A DNA stretch of 64,000 nucleotides from Channallabes apus (lineage: Eukaryota > Chordata > Actinopteri > Siluriformes > Clariidae), in assembly GCA_030522415.1 (NCBI GenBank), contig CM060107.1, positions 48,762,307 through 48,826,306 of the forward strand. The letters are read 5' to 3'. The translations under genes were made by a program, and so were the position numbers. The notes beneath the pieces are model-generated. The model was not told where the DNA came from. It searched no databases and saw nothing but the letters and a program-made list of their open reading frames with translations. This document shows positions 46,501-48,828 of this stretch, one piece after another (the stretch's first letter is position 1; each line of letters starts with the position of its first letter).

Positions 46501-47957
46501 CTGAATAATGTTTGGACCTGCATCCGTCAATCTTGCATGAAGAAATAGTAACACTATCCACGTCTTGGTGTGAAGCTGTCTTTTAGTCTTTTAGTTAAAA
46601 ATAAATGTTGGATATAATATTAAAAAAGACAGCACAGTAAGACACTTTTACTGTTTTATACTCCTTAATTTTAAAATCATGTAATTATAATTTTTTTTTT
46701 TAATGTAGACATCAATGAGTGTGAGCAGAGGGACATGTGCCAGCACGAGTGTCTAAACACACCAGGAAGCCACAGGTGTTTGTGTCCTAATGGCTATCGC
46801 CTCATGACCAACGGCAAAACATGCCAAGGTAACCGAAAGACTCTTAAGTTATGCTTTTGTAGTCTGGGGTAAAATAGGGCTTGTTTTAAAAGATGTGTAT
46901 CACATTTTTTGTGACTAGACATTGACGAATGCTTGGAGCAAAATATTCAGTGTGGCACAAACAGAATGTGCTTCAACATGAGAGGCAGCTACCAGTGCAT
47001 CGACACGCCCTGTCCACCGAACTACCAGCGAGACCCAGAGTCAGGGTAAGACGAGTTATCCCACTAGTGTGTTAACACTACACGTTTACACTTAAACACA
47101 GAGCTTGAAGAATGGGGTATTTAAATATATCCTTTAAAATTGACTTGTCGGCAACTCGCGGAAGTGATGCATCTGTCTGTGGGAACTGTACACGCAAGGG
47201 TTTACAAACACCACATGCACATTAAAGGAAATCGTCCGGCCACATACCTGTAGGGTGCTGACCTCATTCCAAGCCATTTCCACATGTTTGGTCCATTACA
47301 GGAGCTCCTGGGAGGCCAGTGTTTCAGACATGAAGCCGGCATTCCGATCATGTCTCCAGCACTCATAACATATAACTCATAACAATGTTGCTTCTGCACA
47401 ATCAAAAGTCACAGTTTGAGTTAAACACCCATCATAAGTAAAGAATTGGTTAAGAAACCAGACAAGCCATTAATAATCCTTAATCCATTAATAATCATTA
47501 ATAATAATAAAAAAAGAAAAAAAAACATTTGATTACAGAACTAACCATACTGTCCTCACTATCTAACCTTACTATTCCCTTTCTGTTCAGCTTCTGCCTG
47601 AAGAACTGTCCTCCCAATGACCTGGAGTGTGCGCTGAGCCCCTACGCACTCGAGTACAAGCTGCTGTCTCTGCCCTTCGGTATCGCCGCCAACCAGGACC
47701 TGATCCGACTGGTGGCCTACACTCAGGACGGCGTGGTGCACCCCCGCACCAGCTTCCTGATGGTGGACGAAGACACCACGCTTCCTTTCGCCCTGCGAGA
47801 CGAAAACCTAAAAGGCGTGTTGTTCACCACACGCCCTCTGCGTCAGCCACACACCTACCGCATGAAGGTCCGAGCCTTGTCTTATAGCACTGACAGGACC
47901 ATCGAGTACCAGACCACCTTCATTGTCTACATTGCCGTCTCAGCTTATCCTTACTGA
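2032..47957 (+). CDS. hmcn1: Hemicentin-1, 3' portion (36 Ig, 6 TSP1, G2F, 8 EGF, fibulin C-terminus)
   Basis: Hemicentin-1 is a secreted, very long extracellular-matrix protein of basement membranes and cell-cell or tissue junctions. Exons read by splice sites give, in order: 36 I-set Ig domains (2032-35895), six thrombospondin type-1 repeats (35995-37946), a G2F domain (38072-40960), a linker exon, eight EGF-like domains (41212-47045) and a fibulin-type C-terminal module ending in TGA at 47955-47957. The six TSP1 repeats favour HMCN1 over HMCN2. The encoded part is roughly 4,400 residues; human HMCN1 is about 5,635 residues with 44 Ig domains, so the signal peptide, VWA domain and about eight Ig domains are upstream of the window. 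No stop or frameshift was seen in any exon. Exon coordinates are given in the domain entries. Domain numbers w1-w36 are counts within this window. Confidence 0.96.
2411..2900 (-). mobile_element. Degenerate mariner-like transposon M1
   Basis: The edge carries GTTCAAGTCAAACCGGGACT. On the minus strand a broken transposase C-terminus is readable: [14 protein letters not shown] (a mariner YSPDLAP-type motif) followed by [17 protein letters not shown]. No intact frame is present. Confidence 0.7.
3065..3442 (+). CDS. hmcn1: hmcn1 exons: Ig w2
   Basis: Two exons, 3065-3160 and 3248-3442, are split by a short 87-bp phase-1 intron just after the first cysteine strand (FPCPAKG). Core motifs are IKWFRN and YTCTAAND. 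Confidence 0.9.
3610..4725 (+). CDS. hmcn1: hmcn1 exons: Ig w3
   Basis: Exons are 3610-3740 and 4578-4725 (phase-0 intron after KDGVL). Motifs are LVCDVTG, ITWFKD and YTCKAIN. The 837-bp intron carries a SINE and a GAT microsatellite. Confidence 0.9.
3907..4135 (+). repeat. SINE family A, 3' truncated
   Basis: The tRNA-like head is GGCGTAGTGGTTAGCAC (A box) and GGGTTTGAATCCC (B box), then the conserved body. It breaks off before the tail. Confidence 0.75.
4457..4489 (+). repeat. GAT microsatellite
   Basis: About ten GAT/ATG units in an hmcn1 intron. Confidence 0.9.
4974..5373 (+). CDS. hmcn1: hmcn1 exons: Ig w4
   Basis: Exons are 4974-5100 and 5219-5373, with a phase-2 intron after WYKDRK. 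Motifs are LECKVKG and YQCGVTN. Confidence 0.9.
5838..6116 (+). CDS. hmcn1: hmcn1 exon: Ig w5 (single exon)
   Basis: A complete Ig domain in one exon between a ctcatag acceptor and a GTAAGC donor. Motifs are LECEVRG, ITWYKN and YICRVTS. Confidence 0.92.
6249..6530 (+). CDS. hmcn1: hmcn1 exon: Ig w6 (single exon)
   Basis: A complete Ig domain in one exon; the acceptor follows a long T tract. Motifs are LECDAAG, LTWIKD and YVCVATS. Confidence 0.92.
6980..7310 (-). mobile_element. Degenerate mariner-like transposon M2
   Basis: Shares the same order of segments as M1 (TTGTGCAGAATAACAGAAC, ACCATCAAGGTAGA, CTGGCCTCCCAGGAAC), in the same orientation. It is more decayed, with no frame left. Confidence 0.6.
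7630..8444 (+). CDS. hmcn1: hmcn1 exons: Ig w7
   Basis: Exons are 7630-7738 and 8275-8444. The phase-2 intron falls immediately before the core tryptophan (T|WLKD). Motifs are LECRATG and FQCVASN, with Phe in place of the usual Tyr before the second Cys. A SINE sits in the intron. Confidence 0.9.
7799..8095 (+). repeat. SINE family A copy in Ig w7 intron
   Basis: The head has GGTTAGCACTGTCGCC and GGTTCGATTCCCG; the body is recognisable and the tail is degraded GATGAGTGAATAAG. Confidence 0.75.
8718..9115 (+). CDS. hmcn1: hmcn1 exons: Ig w8
   Basis: Exons are 8718-8872 and 8992-9115, with a phase-0 intron containing a CT-rich run. Motifs are LQCVVSG, ITWLKD and YTCVATN. Confidence 0.9.
9210..9592 (+). 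CDS. hmcn1: hmcn1 exons: Ig w9
   Basis: Exons are 9210-9311 and 9416-9592, with a phase-1 intron just before MTWYKD. Motifs are MQCKATG and YKCVAVN. Confidence 0.9.
9682..10271 (+). CDS. hmcn1: hmcn1 exons: Ig w10
   Basis: Exons are 9682-9833 and 10148-10271 (phase-0 intron, 314 bp, ending in a short GT run before the acceptor). Motifs are [13 protein letters not shown] and YTCVAVN. Nothing else was recognised in the intron. Confidence 0.9.
10391..10752 (+). CDS. hmcn1: hmcn1 exons: Ig w11
   Basis: Exons are 10391-10566 and 10656-10752 (phase-0 intron of 89 bp). Motifs are LRCQSDA, LSWRKD and YTCEATN. Confidence 0.9.
10898..11254 (+). CDS. hmcn1: hmcn1 exons: Ig w12
   Basis: Exons are 10898-11020 and 11099-11254, with a phase-1 intron of 78 bp made partly of ATC repeats. 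Motifs are LVCESSG, LTWKKN and YTCQASS. Confidence 0.9.
11345..11626 (+). CDS. hmcn1: hmcn1 exon: Ig w13 (single exon)
   Basis: A complete Ig domain in one exon. Motifs are LQCEADG, ITWLKD and YTCIAVN. Confidence 0.92.
11790..11985 (-). repeat. SINE family A fragment
   Basis: An inverted copy holding the head and first half of the body (GGACTGTGGGAGGAAACC, ATGCAAGGCGACAGTGC). Confidence 0.75.
12202..14393 (+). CDS. hmcn1: hmcn1 exons: Ig w14, split by a 1.9-kb repeat-filled intron
   Basis: Exons are 12202-12369 and 14280-14393 (phase 1). Motifs are [13 protein letters not shown] and YSCIASN. The intron 12370-14279 contains an RTE-tail repeat and a degenerate Tc1 transposase; its first 540 bp show nothing I recognise. 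Confidence 0.9.
12915..13085 (+). repeat. RTE-tail repeat (family R)
   Basis: Contains GGTTCGCTGTGGCGACCCCT followed by a GGAGCCGCCAAAAGAC end, matching the 3' end of the LINE at 15.9-17.8 kb, preceded by CATCTGGTGTAAAACC-type sequence. Likely a 3' LINE fragment or a SINE that shares the LINE tail. Confidence 0.6.
13420..14045 (+). mobile_element. Degenerate Tc1-like transposon in Ig w14 intron
   Basis: Fragments of a Tc1 transposase can be read in shifting frames: [12 protein letters not shown] near 13605 and [20 protein letters not shown] near 13815-13875. It is broken by several stops and frameshifts. Confidence 0.75.
14505..14902 (+). CDS. hmcn1: hmcn1 exons: Ig w15
   Basis: Exons are 14505-14591 and 14711-14902; the phase-1 intron falls right after LSCEVTG. 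Motifs in the second exon are ITWLKD and YSCLASN. A GT microsatellite begins 6 bp past the donor. Confidence 0.9.
14908..14940 (+). repeat. GT microsatellite
   Basis: A perfect GT run just after the Ig w15 donor. Confidence 0.9.
15115..15430 (-). mobile_element. Degenerate mariner-like transposon M3
   Basis: The end motif GTTCAAGTCAAACCGGGACT is followed on the minus strand by a readable transposase C-terminus: [12 protein letters not shown] and [19 protein letters not shown], the best preserved coding part of this family in the window. Confidence 0.75.
15435..15690 (-). mobile_element. Fragment of Tc1 family T (end region)
   Basis: Matches in reverse the first 250 bp of the intact element at 31229 (GGTCTGGCAGTAATCAGGCC, then a decayed terminal repeat). 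It directly abuts M3. Confidence 0.7.
15865..17818 (+). mobile_element. RTE-like non-LTR retrotransposon, 5' truncated and frame-broken
   Basis: A reverse-transcriptase open frame is visible in three successive frames: about 15865-16360 (endonuclease-to-RT linker), 16525-17187 ([49 protein letters not shown] and catalytic FADDIV at 17041-17058) and 17163-17786 (C-terminal part with [24 protein letters not shown]). Breaks include frameshifts near 16356 and 17160 and a TAG at 16510-16512. The 3' end is a short GAA-rich tail. The endonuclease domain is missing. The clade is judged from motifs, not by alignment. Confidence 0.8.
17876..18328 (+). CDS. hmcn1: hmcn1 exons: Ig w16
   Basis: Exons are 17876-18049 and 18215-18328 (phase 1). 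Motifs are LVCEAQS, ITWLKD and YTCVATN. The acceptor lies only about 55 bp downstream of the 3' end of an inserted LINE. Confidence 0.9.
18413..18809 (+). CDS. hmcn1: hmcn1 exons: Ig w17
   Basis: Exons are 18413-18558 and 18659-18809 (phase 0). The first exon is longer than usual before the first Cys (about ten extra residues after IQGEGF). Motifs are LECEAQA, LHWYKD and YTCVASN. Confidence 0.88.
19036..19525 (+). mobile_element. Deletion derivative of Tc1 family T
   Basis: The left part matches the 5' end of the element at 31229 (TTTGCATATTTGTCATAC, GCAGTTTTTAAATGA, GGCCCTGTGTGAAAAAGTAA); the right part is a decayed inverted end (AAATCAGGAACGGGC). No transposase is left. Confidence 0.65.
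19592..20008 (+). CDS. hmcn1: hmcn1 exons: Ig w18
   Basis: Exons are 19592-19780 and 19895-20008 (phase 1). Motifs are LYCESNA, LTWYKD and YTCVAIN. Confidence 0.9.
20071..20096 (+). repeat. GT microsatellite
   Basis: A GT run immediately before the Ig w19 acceptor. Confidence 0.85.
20109..23101 (+). CDS. hmcn1: hmcn1 exons: Ig w19, split by a 2.7-kb intron
   Basis: Exons are 20109-20296 and 23005-23101 (phase 0 after TLQ). Motifs are LECHVDG, IRWLKD and YVCVAEN. The intron holds a TA-flanked deletion-derivative element and a long interspersed repeat. Confidence 0.9.
20917..21468 (+). mobile_element. TA-flanked Tc1-like deletion derivative, copy 1 (family X)
   Basis: Terminal inverted repeats are CACTACCGTTCAAAAGTTTT and its complement, flanked by TA at 20915-20916 and 21469-21470. 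The interior keeps a piece of transposase N-terminus on the + strand ([32 protein letters not shown]). The DDE domain is absent. Confidence 0.75.
21795..22715 (-). repeat. Long interspersed repeat with an [14 protein letters not shown] reading
   Basis: Starts with TTTATTTATATAGCGCTTTT and contains GGAAAAACTCCCTGAGATGG and CTCAACAGGGAACCCATCCTC, a body widely seen in fish genomes. On the minus strand 22502-22711 reads to [15 protein letters not shown], typical of the last residues of some non-LTR polymerases. The class is uncertain. A short related fragment lies at about 51868-51910. Confidence 0.55.
23284..23665 (+). CDS. hmcn1: hmcn1 exons: Ig w20
   Basis: Exons are 23284-23445 and 23552-23665 (phase 1). 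Motifs are LSCEATG, LSWLKD and FTCVAIN (Phe replaces Tyr). Confidence 0.9.
23760..24131 (+). CDS. hmcn1: hmcn1 exons: Ig w21
   Basis: Exons are 23760-23962 and 24050-24131 (phase 0, 87-bp intron). Motifs are [13 protein letters not shown] and YVCKASN. Confidence 0.9.
24225..24395 (-). repeat. RTE-tail repeat (family R), nested
   Basis: An inverted copy of the unit at 12915-13085: GTCTTTCGGCTGCTTCC, CGCCGGATGCCCTTCCTGA, GGCTTGGCACCGGCACTGC. Confidence 0.6.
24412..24790 (-). repeat. SINE family A, near full length, nested
   Basis: A complete inverted copy from the ATTCATTCATTC tail to the head (GGTTCGATTCTCGGCC in reverse; GTGTAGTGGTTAGCACTG). A short internal duplication of the B-box region is present (GAATCGAGCCTGGCCGAGAATCGAACC). 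Confidence 0.8.
25311..25694 (+). CDS. hmcn1: hmcn1 exons: Ig w22
   Basis: Exons are 25311-25442 and 25545-25694 (phase 1). Motifs are FACDASG, LTWLKN and YTCLASN. The preceding intron holds a nest of three repeats. Confidence 0.9.
25798..26242 (+). CDS. hmcn1: hmcn1 exons: Ig w23
   Basis: Exons are 25798-25957 and 26118-26242 (phase 2). Motifs are LVCHAKG, IQWLKD and YTCVASN. Confidence 0.9.
26352..26733 (+). CDS. hmcn1: hmcn1 exons: Ig w24
   Basis: Exons are 26352-26535 and 26636-26733 (phase 2). Motifs are IECVASG, LNWLRN and YTCVASN. Confidence 0.9.
26829..27107 (+). CDS. hmcn1: hmcn1 exon: Ig w25 (single exon)
   Basis: A complete Ig domain in one exon. Motifs are LVCVSDG, LAWMKE and YTCVARN. 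Confidence 0.92.
27300..27490 (-). repeat. RTE-tail repeat (family R), third copy
   Basis: An inverted, diverged copy with CAACTTTGGCACAGGTTTTA, CGATGCCCTCTTGGCGCAACC and GGGACCGGCACTGCATC, in the intron before Ig w26. Confidence 0.55.
27593..28031 (+). CDS. hmcn1: hmcn1 exons: Ig w26
   Basis: Exons are 27593-27789 and 27950-28031 (phase 0). Motifs are LVCEAEG, LTWVKD and YSCMATS. The domain starts DPP instead of the usual VPP. Confidence 0.9.
28115..28495 (+). CDS. hmcn1: hmcn1 exons: Ig w27
   Basis: Exons are 28115-28251 and 28354-28495 (phase 0). Motifs are LECRSDA, LSWLKD and YTCLASN. Confidence 0.9.
28496..28938 (+). other. hmcn1 intron without recognised content
   Basis: 443 bp of AT-rich sequence. 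No repeat end, exon or coding signal was recognised. Confidence 0.6.
28939..29303 (+). CDS. hmcn1: hmcn1 exons: Ig w28
   Basis: Exons are 28939-29083 and 29176-29303 (phase 2). Motifs are [13 protein letters not shown] and YLCMATN. The second exon is recognisable only by translating from the acceptor at 29175. Confidence 0.9.
29304..29629 (+). other. hmcn1 intron without recognised content
   Basis: 326 bp. No recognised repeat or exon; the open frames on the minus strand have no match. Confidence 0.6.
29630..30054 (+). CDS. hmcn1: hmcn1 exons: Ig w29
   Basis: Exons are 29630-29786 and 29933-30054 (phase 2). Motifs are LSCEATG, VTWTKD and YECVVSN. Confidence 0.9.
30354..31149 (+). CDS. hmcn1: hmcn1 exons: Ig w30
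   Basis: Exons are 30354-30518 and 31042-31149 (phase 1). Motifs are IGCTASG, VHWSKD and YSCVARN. A nearly full-length SINE occupies the intron. Confidence 0.9.
30650..30975 (+). repeat. SINE family A, near full length
   Basis: Head GGTGTAATGGTTAGCACTG and GGTTCGATTCCCG, full body, and a GATGAGTGAGTGAG tail. It sits in the Ig w30 intron. Confidence 0.8.
31229..32848 (+). mobile_element. Intact Tc1-family DNA transposon (family T, copy 1)
   Basis: 1,620 bp flanked by TA at 31227-31228 and 32849-32850. Long terminal inverted repeats begin CAGTGGTGTGAAAAACTATT and extend at least 150 bp inward with few mismatches. Between them lies one uninterrupted transposase gene. Both ends and the gene look complete, so the copy is young. 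Confidence 0.92.
31607..32629 (+). CDS. Tc1-type transposase, apparently intact
   Basis: 340 residues, the usual Tc1 length. The N-terminal paired-like DNA-binding half has [18 protein letters not shown] and the [11 protein letters not shown] hook (around residues 60-70). The catalytic DDE triad is seen as [22 protein letters not shown] and [27 protein letters not shown] is the family's glycine-rich box. The C-terminus ends AAKGGPTSY. It is a cut-and-paste transposase acting on its own inverted repeats in the nucleus. It lies in an hmcn1 intron in the same orientation as the host gene. Confidence 0.93.
   Translation: MPRSKEIPEQMRTKVIEIYQSGKGYKAISKALGLQRTTVRAIIHKWQKHGTVVNLPRSGRPTKITPRAQRQLIREATKDPRTTSKELQASLASIKVSVHDSTIRKRLGKNGLHGRFPRRKPLLSKKNIKTRLNFAKKHLNDCQDFWENTLWTDETKVELFGRCVSRYNWRKSNTAFQKKNIIPTVKYGGGSVMVWGCFAASGPGRLAVIDGTMNSTVYQKILKENVRPSVRQLKLKRSWVLQQDNDPKHTSKSTSEWLKKNKMKTLEWPSQSPDLNPIEMLWHDLKKAVHARKPSNKAELQQFCKDEWAKIPPERCKRLVASYRKRLIAVIAAKGGPTSY
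32851..33210 (+). mobile_element. Degenerate mariner-like element M4
   Basis: It begins GGGGTGTTCTAGTCAAACC one base past the target site of the Tc1 copy and ends near AAATTCCTGCTTTGACTTGG. The interior matches the transposase 3' region of M1-M3 in reverse orientation. It is short and non-coding. Confidence 0.6.
33288..33658 (+). CDS. hmcn1: hmcn1 exons: Ig w31
   Basis: Exons are 33288-33425 and 33524-33658 (phase 1). Motifs are LPCRATG, ITWQKE and YMCVAQN. It follows the 2.1-kb intron that holds the intact Tc1 element. Confidence 0.9.
33756..34025 (+). CDS. hmcn1: hmcn1 exon: Ig w32 (single exon)
   Basis: A complete Ig domain in one exon. Motifs are LQCETEG, VSWYKD and YTCTAAN. Confidence 0.92.
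34180..34937 (+). CDS. hmcn1: hmcn1 exons: Ig w33 and w34, joined by a shared exon
   Basis: Exons are 34180-34370 (first half of w33), 34451-34664 (second half of w33 plus first half of w34) and 34803-34937 (rest of w34). w33 has [13 protein letters not shown] and YTCVATS; w34 has [13 protein letters not shown] and YSCLAEN. This is the only inter-Ig boundary in the window with no intron. Confidence 0.9.
35068..35460 (+). CDS. hmcn1: hmcn1 exons: Ig w35
   Basis: Exons are 35068-35258 and 35379-35460 (phase 0; YGTV|SADAGSY). Motifs are LNCEVRG, IQWSKK and YVCVAMN. Reading through the donor would hit a stop within two codons, which supports the splice call. An AC microsatellite follows the downstream donor. 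Confidence 0.9.
35466..35500 (+). repeat. AC microsatellite
   Basis: An AC run beginning 6 bp after the Ig w35 donor. Confidence 0.9.
35626..35895 (+). CDS. hmcn1: hmcn1 exon: Ig w36, last Ig domain (single exon)
   Basis: A complete Ig domain in one exon. Motifs are LNCQAQG, IEWTRQ and YECVARN. It directly precedes the TSP1 block. Confidence 0.92.
35995..36165 (+). CDS. hmcn1: hmcn1 exon: TSP1 repeat 1
   Basis: A 171-bp phase 1-1 exon coding for one thrombospondin type-1 repeat. WMEW is a C-mannosylation motif, CSVSCGTG fits the O-fucosylation consensus CxxS/TCG, and it ends KPCP. Six cysteines are present. Confidence 0.93.
36492..36662 (+). CDS. hmcn1: hmcn1 exon: TSP1 repeat 2
   Basis: A 171-bp exon with tandem WxxW motifs (WSEWTEW), CSRTCGQG and the RPCP end. 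An NRT glycosylation sequon follows the CGQG. Confidence 0.93.
36887..37057 (+). CDS. hmcn1: hmcn1 exon: TSP1 repeat 3
   Basis: A 171-bp exon with [15 protein letters not shown] and the RTCP end. Confidence 0.93.
37203..37373 (+). CDS. hmcn1: hmcn1 exon: TSP1 repeat 4
   Basis: A 171-bp exon with [15 protein letters not shown] and the DPCP end. Confidence 0.93.
37473..37643 (+). CDS. hmcn1: hmcn1 exon: TSP1 repeat 5
   Basis: A 171-bp exon with WGPWSSW and the LSCP end. The O-fucose motif region reads CSRTCNGG, so the Gly after the second Cys is Asn and the strict consensus is lost. Confidence 0.93.
37776..37946 (+). CDS. hmcn1: hmcn1 exon: TSP1 repeat 6
   Basis: A 171-bp exon with [15 protein letters not shown] and the QPCP end. 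It is followed by the G2F exons. Confidence 0.93.
38072..40960 (+). CDS. hmcn1: hmcn1 exons: G2F (nidogen-type beta-barrel) domain
   Basis: Four exons, 38072-38218, 38365-38502, 39619-39740 and 40723-40960, join in frame. The domain starts [11 protein letters not shown] and includes [21 protein letters not shown], a [12 protein letters not shown] strand pair and [11 protein letters not shown]2F domains fold as an 11-stranded beta-barrel that in nidogen binds other basement-membrane proteins. The two larger introns contain a GC-rich island plus a SINE, and a TA-flanked element. Confidence 0.92.
38600..39010. other. GC-rich intronic island of unknown origin
   Basis: In the G2F intron, sequence from about 38650 to 39000 is much richer in G+C than its surroundings. 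It is open on the + strand for 101 codons (38680-38985) and on the minus strand for 66 codons (39030-38830). No protein family was recognised. It could be part of an older retroelement. Confidence 0.4.
39172..39416 (-). repeat. SINE family A fragment
   Basis: An inverted, diverged copy (CCATTGCAGGGCACACACAC to GTGACAGTGCTAACCACTAC). Confidence 0.7.
39829..40650 (+). mobile_element. TA-flanked non-autonomous element (family Z), copy 1
   Basis: Its ends are CAGTGAAACCTCGGATTACG and, inverted, CGTAATCCGAGGTTCCACTG, with flanking TA at 39827-39828 and 40651-40652. The inside has GT and CA runs (40094-40118, 40204-40244) and no transposase. It lies 72 bp before the last G2F exon. Confidence 0.8.
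41043..41105 (+). CDS. hmcn1: hmcn1 linker exon before EGF block
   Basis: A 63-bp phase 1-1 exon coding for [20 protein letters not shown], a short Cys-containing linker between G2F and the first EGF domain. Confidence 0.85.
41212..41331 (+). CDS. hmcn1: hmcn1 exon: EGF 1
   Basis: Starts DENEC and has the six-Cys EGF pattern ending TCQ. The DxNEC start and the downstream hydroxylation-type Asn site ([10 protein letters not shown]) fit a calcium-binding EGF. Confidence 0.92.
41540..41674 (+). CDS. hmcn1: hmcn1 exon: EGF 2
   Basis: Starts [12 protein letters not shown] and contains [10 protein letters not shown]: a calcium-binding EGF domain. Confidence 0.92.
41836..41949 (+). CDS. hmcn1: hmcn1 exon: EGF 3
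   Basis: Starts [11 protein letters not shown] and contains [10 protein letters not shown]: a calcium-binding EGF domain. The following intron (41950-42391) shows only a short CA run. Confidence 0.92.
42392..42517 (+). CDS. hmcn1: hmcn1 exon: EGF 4
   Basis: Starts [10 protein letters not shown] and contains [10 protein letters not shown]; ends GTCI. Confidence 0.92.
42593..42721 (+). CDS. hmcn1: hmcn1 exon: EGF 5
   Basis: Starts [12 protein letters not shown] and contains [10 protein letters not shown]. It is followed by a 1.66-kb intron that carries a TA-flanked element. Confidence 0.92.
43189..44172 (-). mobile_element. TA-flanked non-autonomous element (family Z), copy 2, inverted
   Basis: Ends CAGTGGAACCTCGGATTACG and its complement, TA at 43187-43188 and 44173-44174. 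Its left end (TTCCGGAAGCGGGCTCGTA) matches the right end of copy 1 in reverse, so the two are in opposite orientation. It includes a GT run of about 77 bp (43425-43502). Confidence 0.8.
43425..43502 (+). repeat. Long GT microsatellite
   Basis: About 38 uninterrupted GT units inside the family Z copy 2. Confidence 0.95.
44383..44736 (+). CDS. hmcn1: hmcn1 exon: EGF 6 plus Ser/Arg-rich spacer
   Basis: The exon starts [12 protein letters not shown] and contains [10 protein letters not shown]. After the EGF fold comes a long polar spacer rich in Ser, Tyr, Gln and Arg (from [11 protein letters not shown]), ending [10 protein letters not shown], a paired-basic site of the furin type (R-S-R-R). A similar long spacer is known at this place in vertebrate HMCN1. 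Confidence 0.92.
44798..45318 (-). mobile_element. TA-flanked Tc1-like deletion derivative, copy 2 (family X)
   Basis: Ends CACTACCAGTTAAAAGTTTG and, inverted, ACTTTTGATTGGTACTG, with TA at 44796-44797 and 45319-45320. On the minus strand it keeps [17 protein letters not shown], the same transposase segment seen in copy 1 at 20.9 kb. It follows the EGF 6 donor by about 60 bp. Confidence 0.75.
45440..46215 (+). mobile_element. Degenerate Tc1-like transposon
   Basis: Decayed transposase sequence, e.g. around 45834-45905 (the MLWTMFSW region) and 45965-46180, where QQ, ISI and [15 protein letters not shown] remnants of the C-terminal domain are visible. Many stops and indels. Confidence 0.6.
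46216..46700 (+). other. hmcn1 intron remainder without recognised content
   Basis: AT-rich sequence between the Tc1 remnant and EGF 7. Nothing recognised. Confidence 0.5.
46709..46828 (+). CDS. hmcn1: hmcn1 exon: EGF 7
   Basis: Starts [11 protein letters not shown] and contains [10 protein letters not shown]; ends KTCQ. It is preceded by a 2-kb intron with two degraded transposons. Confidence 0.92.
46919..47045 (+). CDS. hmcn1: hmcn1 exon: EGF 8
   Basis: Starts [12 protein letters not shown] and contains [10 protein letters not shown], then [15 protein letters not shown]. It ends in phase 2, unlike the other module boundaries. The final EGF merges into the fibulin-type module. Confidence 0.92.
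47145..47425 (+). mobile_element. Degenerate mariner-like element M5
   Basis: Contains ATCTGTCTGTGGGAACTGTA, CCATTTCCACATGTTTGG and CTGGGAGGCCAGTGTTTCAG, matching the transposase region of M1-M4, in the intron before the last hmcn1 exon. Confidence 0.55.
47591..47957 (+). CDS. hmcn1: hmcn1 last coding exon: fibulin-type C-terminal module
   Basis: Begins [13 protein letters not shown] and runs about 120 residues to [12 protein letters not shown] and the TGA stop at 47955-47957. It contains the strongly conserved segments [12 protein letters not shown] and [11 protein letters not shown]. This module is shared by fibulins and hemicentins and supports matrix assembly. Confidence 0.95.
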
Positions 47958-48745
47958 TAGCACTTTACCACGTGAATTGGGCAAGACTGAGTGCGAGTGC
48001 ATGTGTGTGTGTGTGTGTGTGTGTGTGTGAGCTGTATGCATGTGTGTGTCTTTAGAGATAGATCCACCACTTGAAGATCGTTCTCGAGGCCTCATAGATT
48101 GAGGAGCTAAGGAAACAGGACTTAGCATTAACCCCTGGGGTACTCCTAAGACAGACTGCTTTACCTGTGGCTGGATTCCATGGTGAAGCCTGAAAGCTGT
48201 AGGTCGGATGAAGCAGCTGATCCAGTCCTGCCTCTTTGCCCAATAACGTACATGGACAAAGGATGATCGGACGCCATACTTGTGATCAAGAAATACAAAA
48301 AAAAGGGACAAGGATACGTGTATGTCTACCTATTAACTTATTGGAAAGTGCTTGAAAACGAGGACGTGTGTGTACTGTATGTGTGTGTGTGTGTGTGTGT
48401 GTGGTCATTTACGTTGCGTAGTAGTTTGTCCAGAGACGTTCAGGGGTAAGCAACATCATTCCGATCTCCTTAACTAGAATTAATATCCATCTCAGGTAAG
48501 CACCGCATTCCAACTATAAAGCATTTTCATATATCTATCTATTTTTATTCTATTCTATGTACAGGATTCGAGGTCAAATTTTGCAACAGGCTTTTATTAC
48601 AGGTTTATACACAAGTGCATAATAAAAGATGTATTCTATTTTATTTTTTATTGTTTGTATATAAGCATTTTAATTCTGTAATGTTTCAGTATTGTTGTAT
48701 TCATTTTTTTTACACAAACAATAAATGTACAATCAATAACATAGA
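47958..48745 (+). other. hmcn1: hmcn1 3' untranslated region (inferred)
   Basis: No further coding signal lies between the stop codon and the AATAAA at 48720-48725. The stretch contains two GT microsatellites (48003-48028 and 48379-48402). The 3' end is inferred from the poly(A) signal only. Confidence 0.6.
48720..48725 (+). terminator. Candidate hmcn1 poly(A) signal
   Basis: A canonical AATAAA lies 763 bp past the stop codon, followed by T- and GT-containing sequence. It is the nearest strong signal before the converging ARPC5 transcript. Confidence 0.6.
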
Positions 48746-48812
48746 CTGTTTTCCCCCCATAAAAAAAAAATCAAGGATGAAAGAAACTTAGTTTGATTGT
48801 ATGTATAAATCT

Positions 48813-48828
48813 TTTATTCATTTTTATT
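48813..48828 (-). terminator. Candidate arpc5 poly(A) signals
   Basis: Two minus-strand AATAAA hexamers (48813-48818 and 48823-48828). They would give a 3' untranslated region of about 2.3 kb. I saw no canonical AATAAA on the minus strand closer to the stop codon, but the scan was by eye. Confidence 0.45.

Noticed and set aside
47627..47887. 86-codon open frame overlapping the last hmcn1 exon
   Set aside because: It is a frame shadow of the fibulin-type module, which has the correct splice frame and known motifs.
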